A stretch of 29,690 bases of DNA from JBGSKY01 sp041740995 (GCA_041740995.1 JBGSKY010000232.1:1-29690), one strand, 5' to 3'; shown: positions 1 through 9,313, numbered from the stretch's first letter. A program made the numbers and translations. Notes: generated from the sequence alone by a model not told the origin.

Positions 1-1199
1 GCAACTTCATCGTGTGATTCGGTATAGACAACTCGTTGAAAAACGTCTGAGTTGTATTTCGCCAAGATTGCGTTTTTGACTGAATCCATCGAGCGATTTT
101 GGTCATCGATTTCGATCAACACGGCACGAATTGGATGAACAAACTGTGCGTCCCATTGAGTGCTAAAGTGTGCCCCGCCAAACAGCGAATCCTTGGTCAT
201 CTCTGGATTATTCCGAAGATCTTCAGCAATAGTAATCTTTCCAGGGAACCGTTGATTGATTTCGCGATTGATCCATTGTGCAAGCGTGAAGCCTTCTGGA
301 ATCGCGCGACCTTCGTCGCCATCGACGCTGCGCATGTAAAGCGTCATGTCATAACGCAAGCCGTCCGCGTGATATTCTTCCAACCACATCATCGCGTTGT
401 CAAAAATATATTGCCGAACTTCGCCACGTCCGTAATCTGGTCGCGTATCGCCCCATGGCGTGGACGACCGCCAATCGTTGTAGAAATAGATTCCGCCCTT
501 GTCATTTTCGCTCCAGCCATCGAATTGCCAGAGGTCCAAATCTGACGGACCAAAATGGTTATAAACGACATCAATGATGACGGCGATATTGTGCTGATGG
601 GCTGCTTTGATAAACCGTCGCAAACCGTCTGGGCCGCCGTAGGTAGTTTCCACGGCAAACGGATGCGCTGGATTGTATCCCCATGAAAGATCGCCCGCAA
701 ATTCGGACAGTGGCATCAGTTCAATAGCGTTGATTCCAAGCTTCGCTAGGTAAGGTAGCTTTGCGGCGGCTTCATCCAGCGTCCCGACGCCATCACCGCT
801 ACGATTGAAAGTTCCGACATGCAATTCGTAAATTACTAACTCGTTCCAACTGGGCATCTTAAAGTTGTCATCGCCCCAGTCAAAACTCAGGTCGGCGATG
901 ACACTGTTACCGACCGAATTAGTGACTTGTCTGGCTCGTGGATCGATACGATTAAGTTTTTGGTCGCCGTTGACAATGACGAAACGGTATTCATCACCGA
1001 CCTTTGCGTTTGAGATATCAACAAACCAATTTCCATGTTCTTCGGCTTCGCAAAGATTCGCGGTTTCCGACCAATCGTTAAAAGTTCCAGCCACCGCGAC
1101 TGAATCTGCGTGTGGCGCCCAAACCCGAAACTTGACTCCGCTGGAGTGCTGGATCGCTCCCAACCCCACGACCTCAGTTGCTTTTTCGACGATTAACAT
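1..1199 (-). CDS. 1,4-alpha-glucan branching-type enzyme (GH13), 3' end cut by window edge
   Basis: The first 399 codons are present and the frame runs off the left edge. Residues about 15-90 look like the N-terminal beta-sandwich (CBM48/E-set type, with FRVWAPHADSV and GTFNDWSE). A GH13 barrel follows. Seen directly are region I DVVYNH (210-215), region II GLRYD with the presumed nucleophile Asp284, region III AEDLR with the presumed acid/base Glu326, and region IV ESHDEV (394-399) at the edge. The form SHDEV is typical of GlgB-type branching enzymes, so the likely reaction is formation of alpha-1,6 branches in glycogen. Malto-oligosyltrehalose trehalohydrolase is the main alternative. ATG 1199 is preferred because AAGGGAAG lies just upstream. 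An in-frame ATG at 1241 would add 14 residues but has no ribosome binding site. No other glycogen gene is in view. Confidence 0.85.
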   Translation of the reverse strand, partial: MLIVEKATEVVGLGAIQHSSGVKFRVWAPHADSVAVAGTFNDWSETANLCEAEEHGNWFVDISNAKVGDEYRFVIVNGDQKLNRIDPRARQVTNSVGNSVIADLSFDWGDDNFKMPSWNELVIYELHVGTFNRSGDGVGTLDEAAAKLPYLAKLGINAIELMPLSEFAGDLSWGYNPAHPFAVETTYGGPDGLRRFIKAAHQHNIAVIIDVVYNHFGPSDLDLWQFDGWSENDKGGIYFYNDWRSSTPWGDTRPDYGRGEVRQYIFDNAMMWLEEYHADGLRYDMTLYMRSVDGDEGRAIPEGFTLAQWINREINQRFPGKITIAEDLRNNPEMTKDSLFGGAHFSTQWDAQFVHPIRAVLIEIDDQNRSMDSVKNAILAKYNSDVFQRVVYTESHDEV

Positions 1200-1210
1200 G
1201 AACTTCCCTT
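1200..1210 (-). promoter_or_regulatory. Ribosome binding site deciding the branching-enzyme start
   Basis: On the minus strand the sequence AAGGGAAG (1203-1210) sits just before ATG 1199, about five bases from its AGGGA core. The upstream in-frame ATG at 1241 lacks any purine-rich stretch, which favours 1199. Confidence 0.5.
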
Positions 1211-1307
1211 GTGGAAAATGATCCGAAATAAAAAGTTGCATTTCTAAAAAGCGCCGCGGCTGGGGAGGGCGAGCCACGCGTTCGTTCGCAATGATAGCTG
1301 ACAAGCA

Positions 1308-1328
1308 AAATCGAGCAAAATTCGATTT
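1308..1328. other. AT-rich hairpin between isomerase and branching enzyme
   Basis: AAATCGA (1308-1314) and TCGATTT (1322-1328) are perfect 7-bp arms around a 7-base loop. Read on the minus strand, the stem lies downstream of the isomerase stop and runs into TTTTGCTTG. It could therefore be a weak terminator for that gene or an operator for the branching enzyme. The stem is AT-rich and the T-run is short, so neither role is certain. Confidence 0.3.
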
Positions 1329-1463
1329 CCGCGGTCAAATGCGGCAAACGTTAAGTCAGCCCCGCGATGGAAGCAACTTGTGCGCCAACCTACGAGCAGC
1401 CCGAACATCGCGCAGCGAGAGAGCCGAATCGAACTGATATTTAGAAACGGCGGAGTTGAACGG

Positions 1464-2213
1464 CTAGAGTAAACTTTCAAGCAAGAGTCGCAGCTTGCGT
1501 AATTCTTGCCGTGAATCCATACCATCCATTGGCATAATGTCGCAGCACAACGCGCGATCATAGCCTTCTTGCTGAAGCAGCGTGATCAGCCGACCGTACT
1601 CGATTTCGCCCTGCCCAATACGGACTTGTAACTGGTCACGTTTCGAATCGCGAAGATGAACATTGAAAACATAGCTCATCAGTTTTTCATAGTTTCGATT
1701 GCGATTATTGCTGCAATGATATTGGCTTGGGTCGAGTGCCAGACCAATCCCAGGAGCGTAGTCGCAAAGATTCTTGACTGTGTCGGGGTCCTCGCTCAGA
1801 TTACCAATCTTGCTGCGCATGGCCACGCGAACGCCTTCAAGTTCACCAATGGCGACGAGCCGTTGTAGGCGTTCGATTTCTTCGTTGAACGGCGTTCCCT
1901 GTTCAGCACTTGCGACGTTGATCGTGACAACTTTGGTCGCTTTGGCTAAGTAACAAATCTTTTTGAATCGTTCGTAGAATTCTTCACCGGCGGCGTTTAT
2001 TCGAACATCGTAAGCTGAAATATCCAGGCGGTGCGTATCGCGAATCAATCGCATCGATTCGTCGAAGTGATCGACAATTCGTTCGGATGTCATCTGCTGA
2101 CCGTCGTCATGGATGGCGACTTCGATAGCGGTAAATTCCAGGTCCATCAACAATTCGATGACTTCTGGAAACGGCACTTCAGGAAAACATGCGGTCGTAG
2201 CGGCAACAAACAC
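1464..2213 (-). CDS. Sugar phosphate isomerase/epimerase-like TIM-barrel protein
   Basis: This 249-residue protein resembles the xylose isomerase-like/AP endonuclease 2 TIM-barrel family. That family holds a divalent metal with Glu, Asp and His residues and isomerises or epimerises sugars or related polyols. Visible landmarks are EVAIHDDG (about 31-38), LALDPSQYHC with a likely metal Asp and His, NVHLRDSK, and GQGEIEYG near the C-terminus. The family is very diverse and the substrate cannot be read from sequence. The start is GTG 2213, with AGGAG at 2225-2229 eleven bases upstream. It lies 264 bp from the branching enzyme in the same direction, so they may share a transcript, but no functional link is shown. 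Confidence 0.75.
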   Translation of the reverse strand: MFVAATTACFPEVPFPEVIELLMDLEFTAIEVAIHDDGQQMTSERIVDHFDESMRLIRDTHRLDISAYDVRINAAGEEFYERFKKICYLAKATKVVTINVASAEQGTPFNEEIERLQRLVAIGELEGVRVAMRSKIGNLSEDPDTVKNLCDYAPGIGLALDPSQYHCSNNRNRNYEKLMSYVFNVHLRDSKRDQLQVRIGQGEIEYGRLITLLQQEGYDRALCCDIMPMDGMDSRQELRKLRLLLESLL

Positions 2214-2342
2214 TTTTTCGATAACTCCTACTTTTGACCGAGTCCGGTCGTTCTAGTAACAAGGCGACATTATCCAGCAACTGCCCAGCCGCACAACTCG
2301 GGATTGACGTTCTGTGGCTTGAAAAAGCGATTGCATTCGTCG

Positions 2343-2927
2343 TCAGCCGCGGCGTCGCTCTAAAAGTGCGAGCATGATCATCGATAGCAAGCATCGCAGC
2401 TCGAAATCTTCATCCAGCTCGCTGAGTTTTAAAACTTGAAACTTGCCTTCAAAAACCGCTGGTTTCTTGACTAAACGAAAGATGTCTTGACCGGTCGGAA
2501 GGGTGACTTTGTAGCTTGGATTGAGCACCATGACTGCAAACATGCCGACCAGCGGAATCTCGCCCAGCAATGACTCGACGACCTTCTTCATCGGACTTTC
2601 TTCGCGAATCGAAGCCTCCAAGCCATCTTCGCCGAAAACTTCGTAAGTCGCAGCCCAAAAAGATTTGGCCCCACGACGTCGGACGTTTCCCCAAGGGGTT
2701 CCATCGGCTTGCGTGAAATGATAGCTGGCCGACCAATCAATCACTCGATCGGCATTGATTTCAAACAGCTTTGTCTTCTGTGACTTATCGGCAAAAACTT
2801 CGACTTTTTCTTTTAACCGAAACATCTTCTGGCGGATGTAGAAAATGCTGGTCCCTTGCGCGTCGCTCAGTTGTATTTCTGAAGTTAAAGACAGCAGTCG
2901 AAACGTTAAGCTGAGTGGATACTGCAC
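2343..2927 (-). CDS. LURP-one-related (Tubby C-terminal-like) protein
   Basis: The sequence from residue 1 (Val-coded GTG) reads like bacterial LURP-one-related proteins: QYPLSLTFRLLSL, then IQLSDAQG, FYIRQKMFRLKEKVEVFAD and later VKKP. These proteins adopt a Tubby-like beta-barrel around a central helix. Their function in bacteria is largely unknown, and lipid or membrane binding has been suggested for relatives. No signal peptide is obvious. The longest frame starts at ATG 2984. I prefer GTG 2927 because the family normally begins at the YPL segment and CGGGG lies just upstream. The product is then 194 residues. A hydrophobic stretch EIPLVGMFAVMVL is present near residue 150. Family assignment is fairly firm, role unknown. 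Confidence 0.65.
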   Translation of the reverse strand: MQYPLSLTFRLLSLTSEIQLSDAQGTSIFYIRQKMFRLKEKVEVFADKSQKTKLFEINADRVIDWSASYHFTQADGTPWGNVRRRGAKSFWAATYEVFGEDGLEASIREESPMKKVVESLLGEIPLVGMFAVMVLNPSYKVTLPTGQDIFRLVKKPAVFEGKFQVLKLSELDEDFELRCLLSMIMLALLERRRG

Positions 2928-3119
2928 GGAAGCCCCGACCTGAATACTGACGCTAATGTTGCTGGTAAACAAATTGCTGCGCAATCGCCGAAATGAAACT
3001 CGGCGAACTCGGTCTGCTCGGCGAATTTCGTCTGCAAACTGAGCGATGAGTATACCAAATCGATTCCGACGCTGGTATCAGCACGAACGTCTGGGCAAAA
3101 TGAATTCCCATCGTTTGAA

Positions 3120-3139
3120 GCTTCTAGGAAACTAGAAGC
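3120..3139. other. Perfect 8-bp hairpin with GAAA loop
   Basis: GCTTCTAG and CTAGAAGC flank a GAAA tetraloop on the plus strand, followed by an A-rich run (AAAAAGAAAAA). On the minus strand the T-rich run comes before the stem instead of after it, so this is not a standard intrinsic terminator on either strand. It could be an operator or an RNA structure upstream of the LURP-one gene. Confidence 0.45.
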
Positions 3140-3286
3140 AAAAAGAAAAATCCTCCGACCGCTGGCGGCATGAATCGGAGCCGCTGCGAGAATGGTGAAG
3201 ATCGAACGTGCACTTGCACAAGCCCTTGGTGATCTTGACCAACGCAAATTATGGTCCCTCTGCCTGAAAGACGGCCGGAGGCATGC

Positions 3287-3306
3287 GTGAGCTTTTTCAA
3301 GCTCAC
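3287..3306 (-). other. Perfect 8-bp hairpin downstream of the helicase
   Basis: GTGAGCTT and AAGCTCAC flank a 4-base loop, which is GAAA on the minus strand. It lies about 100 bases past the helicase stop in the direction of transcription and has no T-run after it. It may be a Rho-independent-like end without U-tail or an mRNA 3' stabiliser. A hairpin with the same AGCTT/AAGCT core follows the SOD gene at 24998-25017. Confidence 0.4.
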
Positions 3307-3407
3307 AATTCCACTATAAGTACGCTGCAAAGTTGCCGATAGTGCGAATCGGCATATTTCTTTTTTACGTAATGCCATCTTAACTTGCCACTCTACGCCG
3401 TTGGCTA

Positions 3408-5960
3408 TTATGTTCGCCGTAGTACACGATGCGGAGTTCCGCTGAGCAGTTCGTCGTTGGCGATTTTGTTGTTCAAAATTTCTTCAGTACTTTCTGGATC
3501 GACCGCTCGACAGCTTGCTGAAAGCGTATCGATTAAGTCGTCGAAAACATCTTCCCAATCTTCCGGCTGGCTGCCAATCGGTGGCACCGAAGCGATCTCG
3601 TCGCACAGCATGACAAACCGCAAGACGTGTCGGAAAATGATACCTTCCTGTTTTTGAAGCCCACGTGCTTGGATGTACTTGAAGAACTCGCCATTGAATT
3701 GCAGCAACTCGCCCACCACCCAAACCCCGCGAACAAAAACTTCGCGGACTCCCGGCACGTCGTAGTGAAACAACCGTCTGACTTTTTCACCAAGCGGCAG
3801 CGGCCAGGGCGGTGGGATGCGGCGACCAAATTGCTCCTGTGCCAAACGCTCATCTTCATCGTCATCGTTCTCCGACCAACGACCAGTAATTTCCGCCGGC
3901 GTGATTAGCCCCAATTCCAACAAGCGACCATGCAAGTGATCAGTTGCCAGCGGACCAAACGGGAGTTCCTCCGGCGGCGGAACGCGGACCAGCGACGCGA
4001 CATTGGCGGGCAACTCTAACATGCTTTCCAATGCCAACACGCGTTCGGTTCGATCGGCGAACATCAATTTATCCGCCATGTAGACGCCAAAAAGTGGGTT
4101 GACGCTACGCAGTCGCATAAGCAATTCCAAGTCGTCGGTTGGCTGAGCGGTTTTCGGTCGATAGTCGATCACTTCATAGCGAATCTCCGCCTCGCTATCA
4201 AGCATCGACGACGAAGCTTGTGGGAGTTCCTCGTCATCATCTTCCTCCAAGTCTGCTGCGGCTTCGTCCGTGTTTGTTTGCGTGTTAACCTCGACGCCGC
4301 GACCGAGCCGCAGGCGTGACAGGTCGGTACCGGCAAACAATCCATCCGCTGTGATTTTGATTGACGGGCCACCTGCCGCTGCGGCTTTGGGCTCCGGTGC
4401 AACCTTTTGTACTGGCGTCGGCGGCGGATCGAGCTGAACGTATTTGTTAGACCAAAGTGTGATCAGCATTTGATTGAGGCGCTTTTGGGCGGCTTCGATA
4501 TCGGCCGATGCCATCAGCCGCCGTCCGACCAAATCTCGTAGAGGTTGAATCTCAGGCGACTGCAGCAACATATATGCAAGCAACCGCCATGGAAGCTCGC
4601 CCTTGCTAACCAGTTTGGCTGAAGGTGCGGTCCGTAACTGTTCGAATTGCGCAGCGCTCCAATACGTTTCGCCGTCACGACGTTTTGGCATCTTCTTTTT
4701 GAGCTGCTTCTTCGCGCGAATCAACTGTGGATCTTTGGTGTCCTCAGGAATCATGTCGTATTTGACTTTCCATCGCAGATGCTTCACATCGTCTTCGTGA
4801 GCAAGGGCGTAGACAAAGCCTTCGGTATCAAATTGCGGACGCCCTGCACGTCCAAAGATCTGATGCGCTGAACTGGCCTCGATCAATTTTTTCTTGAACT
4901 TCGGACCGGTCATGATGGTGGGTAAAACGACCGATCGCGCTGGCAAATTAATTCCCGCTGCTAACGTTTCGGTGCAGACTGTGACGCTCAACAGCTTTTC
5001 TTGAAACAGTGTCTCAACGATTCGTCGGTTGCTGGGCAAAATTCCGGCGTGATGAACCCCAATACCGCGTTGCAAGATCGCTTTCAATTTTGGACCTGCC
5101 CCGCGCGATAAATCGTATGTGGCCAAGCGTTCGGCCAGGATTGCTTGACGCTCTTTGTCAACCAAACGTTTTCCCTTGAGCATCTCGGCAACTTGCCAAC
5201 ATTGGTCGCGGTTAAAACAAAACAAGAGCGACGGTGTACGTCGTTTCACTTCATCGCCTTCGTACATCAACTCCAATTGTTCGTCGAGCAACTGGTCGTC
5301 GATCCAATGGAATGCCAGCGGGACTTTTCGTTCCGTGCCTTGTACGAGCTCGAGATTGCGACCGTGGGCTCGACGTAACCATGAGAGAAATTCCATGCTG
5401 TTGCCAACGGTCGCCGAAAGTAGCAAAGTGCGAATATGAGCAGGAAGAAAACCCAGCGTCATCTCCCACACAATCCCGCGATCGTTGTCGTTGAAGCAAT
5501 GAAATTCATCCATCACAACAGCGAGACAATTGCTCAAATCGAAAGCGTCTGGATGCAGCAAGCGGTTCAGCAAAATCTCCGCCACGACCACAAGCACGGG
5601 TGCGTCGGGATTGACGCGACGATTACCGGTCACCAGACCGACGCTATCGGCCGGATAGCCCCAACGCTGGACAGTGGCCGTCAGTTCGTCTAGCTTCTGG
5701 TCAGTCAACGCGATGAGAGGCGTTGTGTAATAGCAATGTTTGCCGGTTCGCAACGCTTCGTAAACGGCGGCTTCCGCAATCAGTGTTTTGCCAGTACCAG
5801 TCGGCGCACAAACGAGTACGCCTTGGTCGCTGGTGAAATAGGCCAGCAACGCTTCTTCCTGAACCGGATAAGGCGGGAAAGCCAGATTTTCAAAATATTC
5901 GGAAGCGATTTGGTCGCGATCAATCGGCTTGGATGCGGCACCAGTAGACGGATTATTCAT
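3408..5960 (-). CDS. Ski2-like superfamily 2 RNA helicase (DEAD/DEAH-type)
   Basis: This 850-residue protein is an ATP-dependent helicase. Visible motifs in order are Walker A APTGTGKT (52-59), TTPLIAL (79-85), DEFH (151-154, the Walker B DExH box), LSAT (181-184), GVHHAGILP (301-309), ETLAAGINLPA (331-341) and motif VI QIFGRAGRP (367-375). The VHHAG, LAAGINLPA and GRAGR set is typical of Ski2/Mtr4/Brr2-type RNA helicases, so RNA unwinding or turnover is the likely role. After the core there is a long C-terminal half (about 420-850) with a proline/alanine-rich and very acidic linker (EEDDDEEL) that I cannot assign. It is cytoplasmic, with no signal or membrane segment. The start is ATG 5960. 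The upstream gene is divergent. Family firm; the RNA substrate is unknown. Confidence 0.85.
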   Translation of the reverse strand: MNNPSTGAASKPIDRDQIASEYFENLAFPPYPVQEEALLAYFTSDQGVLVCAPTGTGKTLIAEAAVYEALRTGKHCYYTTPLIALTDQKLDELTATVQRWGYPADSVGLVTGNRRVNPDAPVLVVVAEILLNRLLHPDAFDLSNCLAVVMDEFHCFNDNDRGIVWEMTLGFLPAHIRTLLLSATVGNSMEFLSWLRRAHGRNLELVQGTERKVPLAFHWIDDQLLDEQLELMYEGDEVKRRTPSLLFCFNRDQCWQVAEMLKGKRLVDKERQAILAERLATYDLSRGAGPKLKAILQRGIGVHHAGILPSNRRIVETLFQEKLLSVTVCTETLAAGINLPARSVVLPTIMTGPKFKKKLIEASSAHQIFGRAGRPQFDTEGFVYALAHEDDVKHLRWKVKYDMIPEDTKDPQLIRAKKQLKKKMPKRRDGETYWSAAQFEQLRTAPSAKLVSKGELPWRLLAYMLLQSPEIQPLRDLVGRRLMASADIEAAQKRLNQMLITLWSNKYVQLDPPPTPVQKVAPEPKAAAAGGPSIKITADGLFAGTDLSRLRLGRGVEVNTQTNTDEAAADLEEDDDEELPQASSSMLDSEAEIRYEVIDYRPKTAQPTDDLELLMRLRSVNPLFGVYMADKLMFADRTERVLALESMLELPANVASLVRVPPPEELPFGPLATDHLHGRLLELGLITPAEITGRWSENDDDEDERLAQEQFGRRIPPPWPLPLGEKVRRLFHYDVPGVREVFVRGVWVVGELLQFNGEFFKYIQARGLQKQEGIIFRHVLRFVMLCDEIASVPPIGSQPEDWEDVFDDLIDTLSASCRAVDPESTEEILNNKIANDELLSGTPHRVLRRT

Positions 5961-6070
5961 TCGACCAGTCTACAAAGCCCAAGGTGTTTCGACCAGCAAC
6001 CAACCAACTATAGGCGTTCTTACGAATGAATTTTAAAACGCTTCGTTGGACTGGAATCTGGCGTCGTGGC

Positions 6071-6098
6071 GTGACAGAATTTTCTTATGGACTAAATT
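6071..6098 (+). promoter_or_regulatory. Weak sigma70-like promoter candidate for the 6135 gene
   Basis: GTGACA (6071-6076, five of six to TTGACA) and TAAATT (6093-6098, four of six to TATAAT) are spaced by 16 bases in the 174-bp divergent gap between the helicase and the large plus-strand gene. Spacing and orientation fit, but matches this good occur by chance. Confidence 0.25.
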
Positions 6099-6134
6099 AT
6101 AGAGGCTTCAGATTGCTCCCTTTTGAAACGTGAT

Positions 6135-9100
6135 ATGCCTCTCCAGCGGCTCATACTTGTACTTCCCTGCTACTCGCTCGAAGATTTACCTCGCAGTTTG
6201 GATGCGGAAACGGCAGCGGATTTTCACGCTTGTTGGACTGCCCTGTGGCATCCAAGCTTTCTTCTAAACCTCGTTGGCCTGCCCGAATGGAAACGCAGCG
6301 ACAGCTCTTCGTTAGACGTTTCTGCCGCGTTGATTCTTCTGCCAAAGGCATCCGAAGAGCATCTCGATACAACGATTCGCGAGCGGCTGGTCGTATCGGA
6401 TAACATTCTGATTCATTCGGCTGGCACTCGCCAAGCCAACGTCGATCAGATAGCGAGCGTGCTGGAAGTCCAAACCGTTGATCGTGTCTTGGAGCCGCAG
6501 CGCGAGGAAGAACAAGGCGATGGAGCGAAGCGGTCACCAATTACGGCCAGCAGCTTCTACGCGCTCGGTTTCGCCTACCAGCAATTGCACATCTTGACGC
6601 GAAAAGTCCATTACAGCACCAATCTTGATGTTGCATTGTTTCATGAACAACTGCTCAAAGCGGCTCAGGCTTTTGTCGACTCGCAGGCTGACGAGACCGA
6701 AAAGTGGTTGCAGTCTTGTTTTGATCAAATCTCGCAAGAACGCGATCGCTATTTTTCGCAGCAAGCCCACTTGATTGATTTGACCTTGCTGGCCGATACA
6801 ACTCTCGGCATCTCGCTTGACGCTCAATTGCAAAGAGTTTATCCGCAAAACATCCTCGCCAGCGCTGATATGCTTCGCCGGTTGCATCACTCCAACGAGC
6901 GATTATTTTCGCAACTGGCCGAGCGCGTCACGGCAGCAAACGTTTCGATCATCGGCGGTTTGGATCGCGAAGGACCGCATCCCTGGTTACCGGTCGGAAC
7001 GTTGATTAGAGATTTGTATCGAGGTCTGATGGTCTACCAAACATTGGGGTTTGCTGCACCAGCGGCTTTTGCTCGACTGACCGGCGGCATCTTTTCTAAC
7101 GACTCGCAATTCTTCACGTTGGCAGGCTACAAATTTGGAGTCCTTTCCGCTTGGCTTAATGGAACTGTGCCCAGGAGCGAGCAAGCAAAAGTTCGCTGGC
7201 AGTCTGCTGATGGTTCAACACTCGATACGCTCGCGGCCTTTGTGGTGGATGCGAATTCCGCATTGAGTGTGTTATCAATCGCGGTCGATCTGGCTAAACA
7301 GTTCGATTACCATCAAGTTCCGACAGTGTTGTTGGCACATTGGCCGAATCAATATTGCGAAGCCTTCGAAGATTTGACTCAAGCAAGCCAACGGACTTCG
7401 GCCCTGGGCAAATGGACAACGCTAGGAAACTATTTTGAGCAGACCGGCCAAGCTTACAGCAACACGGTCTTGCCAACATCGCAATTTCGATTCCCAATAC
7501 CGTCGCGACGCGATCGGTTCATCGATTTCAGCAGCGCTGTCCGCGTTCATCGACACTCGATTACACAGGCCGAATCGGCTGCCAGCTTATCCGCGTTTAA
7601 TTTTCAAATCGCAGATTGGCTCGGCCAGCGAAAATCGATGCAAACCGCGTTGACTCAAGCGGACGAAGCCAACCAAGACTTGCAAGCCTGCGATGCGGCG
7701 GCCTCAATCGCTCTGAGCCAGTTCGTCGATCCGATCGCTTGTGCGGCCAGTGGCTGGAAAGCAAACGAGATGGGGATTCGAGTCAATCAAACGGGCACAA
7801 CACAGCAAGCCGCCGATCTACTGGCCACGCTTCTGTCAGGTGCTCCGGTCCCGACAGCAGTTCAGCCGACGAGCGAAAATTCTGACAAACCAGTTGGTCA
7901 GCAAGCTCGCTGGTTGGATGTGAAACCGTCAGTGACGACGATGCTGATCAATCTCGCCGCCGCGCCACAACGGTATTTTTTAAGAACGGGCTCGACGGCG
8001 ATTCACTGCGGCGATTCTGAAAGGGTTTACGCCGCCGAAAATTCGGCCAGTGGCGAGAAACTTTTACAAAGCGAATTATTCGAAGTGCCTGCTGGTAGCA
8101 AAATCGGCGGTCATGAGGTCATAGTCGATGTGCCAGCGATGGGCGCATTGCAAATCAGTGCTGCCACCTCTGGAACGTCGAAGATTGGTGGAGCCGGAAC
8201 GAAGCGATCTATGATCGCTCTGTCGGCCAAATCGTTGTCCAACGAATTTATTGACGTTCAAATTGATCCAGCTTCCGGACAATTGCGTTCGCTGCTGGTC
8301 GCTAGAAAACGCGGCAGCCGGATGAGTGGACAACTCAGCATTGCCAACCCCGGACGAGAAACAGTTGCCGACTCCAATGACTCCGGTGCAGCTTCTGGTT
8401 ATGCTTCGACTCAGGACGTACGTTTAAGCATCGAACATAATTCCTCACTTTCAGCAATCGTGAAAGCCCAAGGAATTTTTGTCTGGAACAAGTCGATCAT
8501 CGCCAGCTTTACGATCTTGTACGAATTGTGGCGAGGTTCACGAAGCTTGCAAATTACGCCCAGCATCAAGTGGGCCAGCGAGCCATCGAGTGATCAAACA
8601 TCTTTATGGGACGCGGCACCAGTTTGGCGATCAGCTTGGTCAAGTGAAGCCGCTTCGCTTCGACTTTGGCAACATGAGATTCCAATCAAGGCTGCGTCGG
8701 CGAGCATCTTTTGCGATGACATGCTTGAGGTCGACGACGCCGAACATAAACTGCATTTGCTCTGGTCTGGCCCGTGCTTTCACCGTCGTCAGGAGGGCAG
8801 ATATCTCGACACGCATTTGGGTAGCGGGACCGGCAATCGTATCCTCGTCGGACTGGATTTACCGGAGCCATTGCAAGCGTATCAAGCTTGGACGCAGCCA
8901 ATCATCATTGGGAATTCGCCGATGCCTCTTTCGGCCAACCAACATTCCGCTTCTTTTCTCAGCGGCTCTCGTCGTGGACTGAGTATCCGGTGGTTGCCCG
9001 AAAATCAAATCGAGATTGGACGAGATGGCCAAGCTGTCGACGCGACTTCTCCAAAACGTGCTCTTTTGTGGATCCAAGAAAACAACGGGAAGTCCGGCAC

Positions 9101-9251
9101 TGCAGCGTTGAGCTTTTTCCGAGATGTTGCAGCGGCCGAAAAGGTCGACTTGCGCGGCCAGACGCTGGAAAAGCTGGACGTGTTGGAATCGACGGTTCAG
9201 CTTCCACTCAAATCGAGCGAAAGCGTGCTGCTTCGGGTACACTGGTCCTAA
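6135..9251 (+). CDS. Large uncharacterised protein with GH38 alpha-mannosidase-like organisation
   Basis: The 1038-residue product has no signal peptide. The N-terminus (LILVLPCYSLEDLP, then ACWTALWHPSFL) matches my memory of a conserved planctomycete protein without a known function. Its layout resembles GH38 alpha-mannosidases. An N-terminal alpha/beta region of about 400 residues is followed by a helical region and then a beta-sandwich half, containing GSRSLQITPSIKW and ending with DLRGQTLEKL and VQLPLKSSESVLLRV. That ending fits the C-terminal strand pattern of GH38 enzymes. I could not find a clear GH38 catalytic Asp motif, so it may be a degenerate or specialised member. The frame opens at TTG 6123, but ATG 6135 is the more natural start. 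It is divergent from the helicase and followed 172 bp later by a kinase gene. The glycosidase idea is inference. Confidence 0.45.
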   Translation: MPLQRLILVLPCYSLEDLPRSLDAETAADFHACWTALWHPSFLLNLVGLPEWKRSDSSSLDVSAALILLPKASEEHLDTTIRERLVVSDNILIHSAGTRQANVDQIASVLEVQTVDRVLEPQREEEQGDGAKRSPITASSFYALGFAYQQLHILTRKVHYSTNLDVALFHEQLLKAAQAFVDSQADETEKWLQSCFDQISQERDRYFSQQAHLIDLTLLADTTLGISLDAQLQRVYPQNILASADMLRRLHHSNERLFSQLAERVTAANVSIIGGLDREGPHPWLPVGTLIRDLYRGLMVYQTLGFAAPAAFARLTGGIFSNDSQFFTLAGYKFGVLSAWLNGTVPRSEQAKVRWQSADGSTLDTLAAFVVDANSALSVLSIAVDLAKQFDYHQVPTVLLAHWPNQYCEAFEDLTQASQRTSALGKWTTLGNYFEQTGQAYSNTVLPTSQFRFPIPSRRDRFIDFSSAVRVHRHSITQAESAASLSAFNFQIADWLGQRKSMQTALTQADEANQDLQACDAAASIALSQFVDPIACAASGWKANEMGIRVNQTGTTQQAADLLATLLSGAPVPTAVQPTSENSDKPVGQQARWLDVKPSVTTMLINLAAAPQRYFLRTGSTAIHCGDSERVYAAENSASGEKLLQSELFEVPAGSKIGGHEVIVDVPAMGALQISAATSGTSKIGGAGTKRSMIALSAKSLSNEFIDVQIDPASGQLRSLLVARKRGSRMSGQLSIANPGRETVADSNDSGAASGYASTQDVRLSIEHNSSLSAIVKAQGIFVWNKSIIASFTILYELWRGSRSLQITPSIKWASEPSSDQTSLWDAAPVWRSAWSSEAASLRLWQHEIPIKAASASIFCDDMLEVDDAEHKLHLLWSGPCFHRRQEGRYLDTHLGSGTGNRILVGLDLPEPLQAYQAWTQPIIIGNSPMPLSANQHSASFLSGSRRGLSIRWLPENQIEIGRDGQAVDATSPKRALLWIQENNGKSGTAALSFFRDVAAAEKVDLRGQTLEKLDVLESTVQLPLKSSESVLLRVHWS

Positions 9252-9313
9252 CTTAATTGCCGCGTTGGAGATGGAGATTGAGAGTAGCCAAACTCGCCAA
9301 GACTTTTGTTTCT

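Larger units (their letters stand above)
2928..3407. other. Intergenic region without a convincing gene; two perfect hairpins
   Basis: About 480 bp lie between the helicase stop and the preferred LURP-one start, both on the minus strand. Small open frames here on both strands have no family resemblance, no ribosome binding site and biased composition, so I do not call them. The region holds two perfect 8-bp stems with 4-base loops (3120-3139 and 3287-3306), listed separately. The promoter of the LURP-one gene should lie here, but I cannot point to it. Confidence 0.5.

Noticed and set aside
3124..3378. Minus-strand open frame of 84 codons between helicase and LURP-one gene
   Set aside because: No ribosome binding site, no family resemblance, and it spans the 3287-3306 hairpin; composition looks like non-coding DNA.
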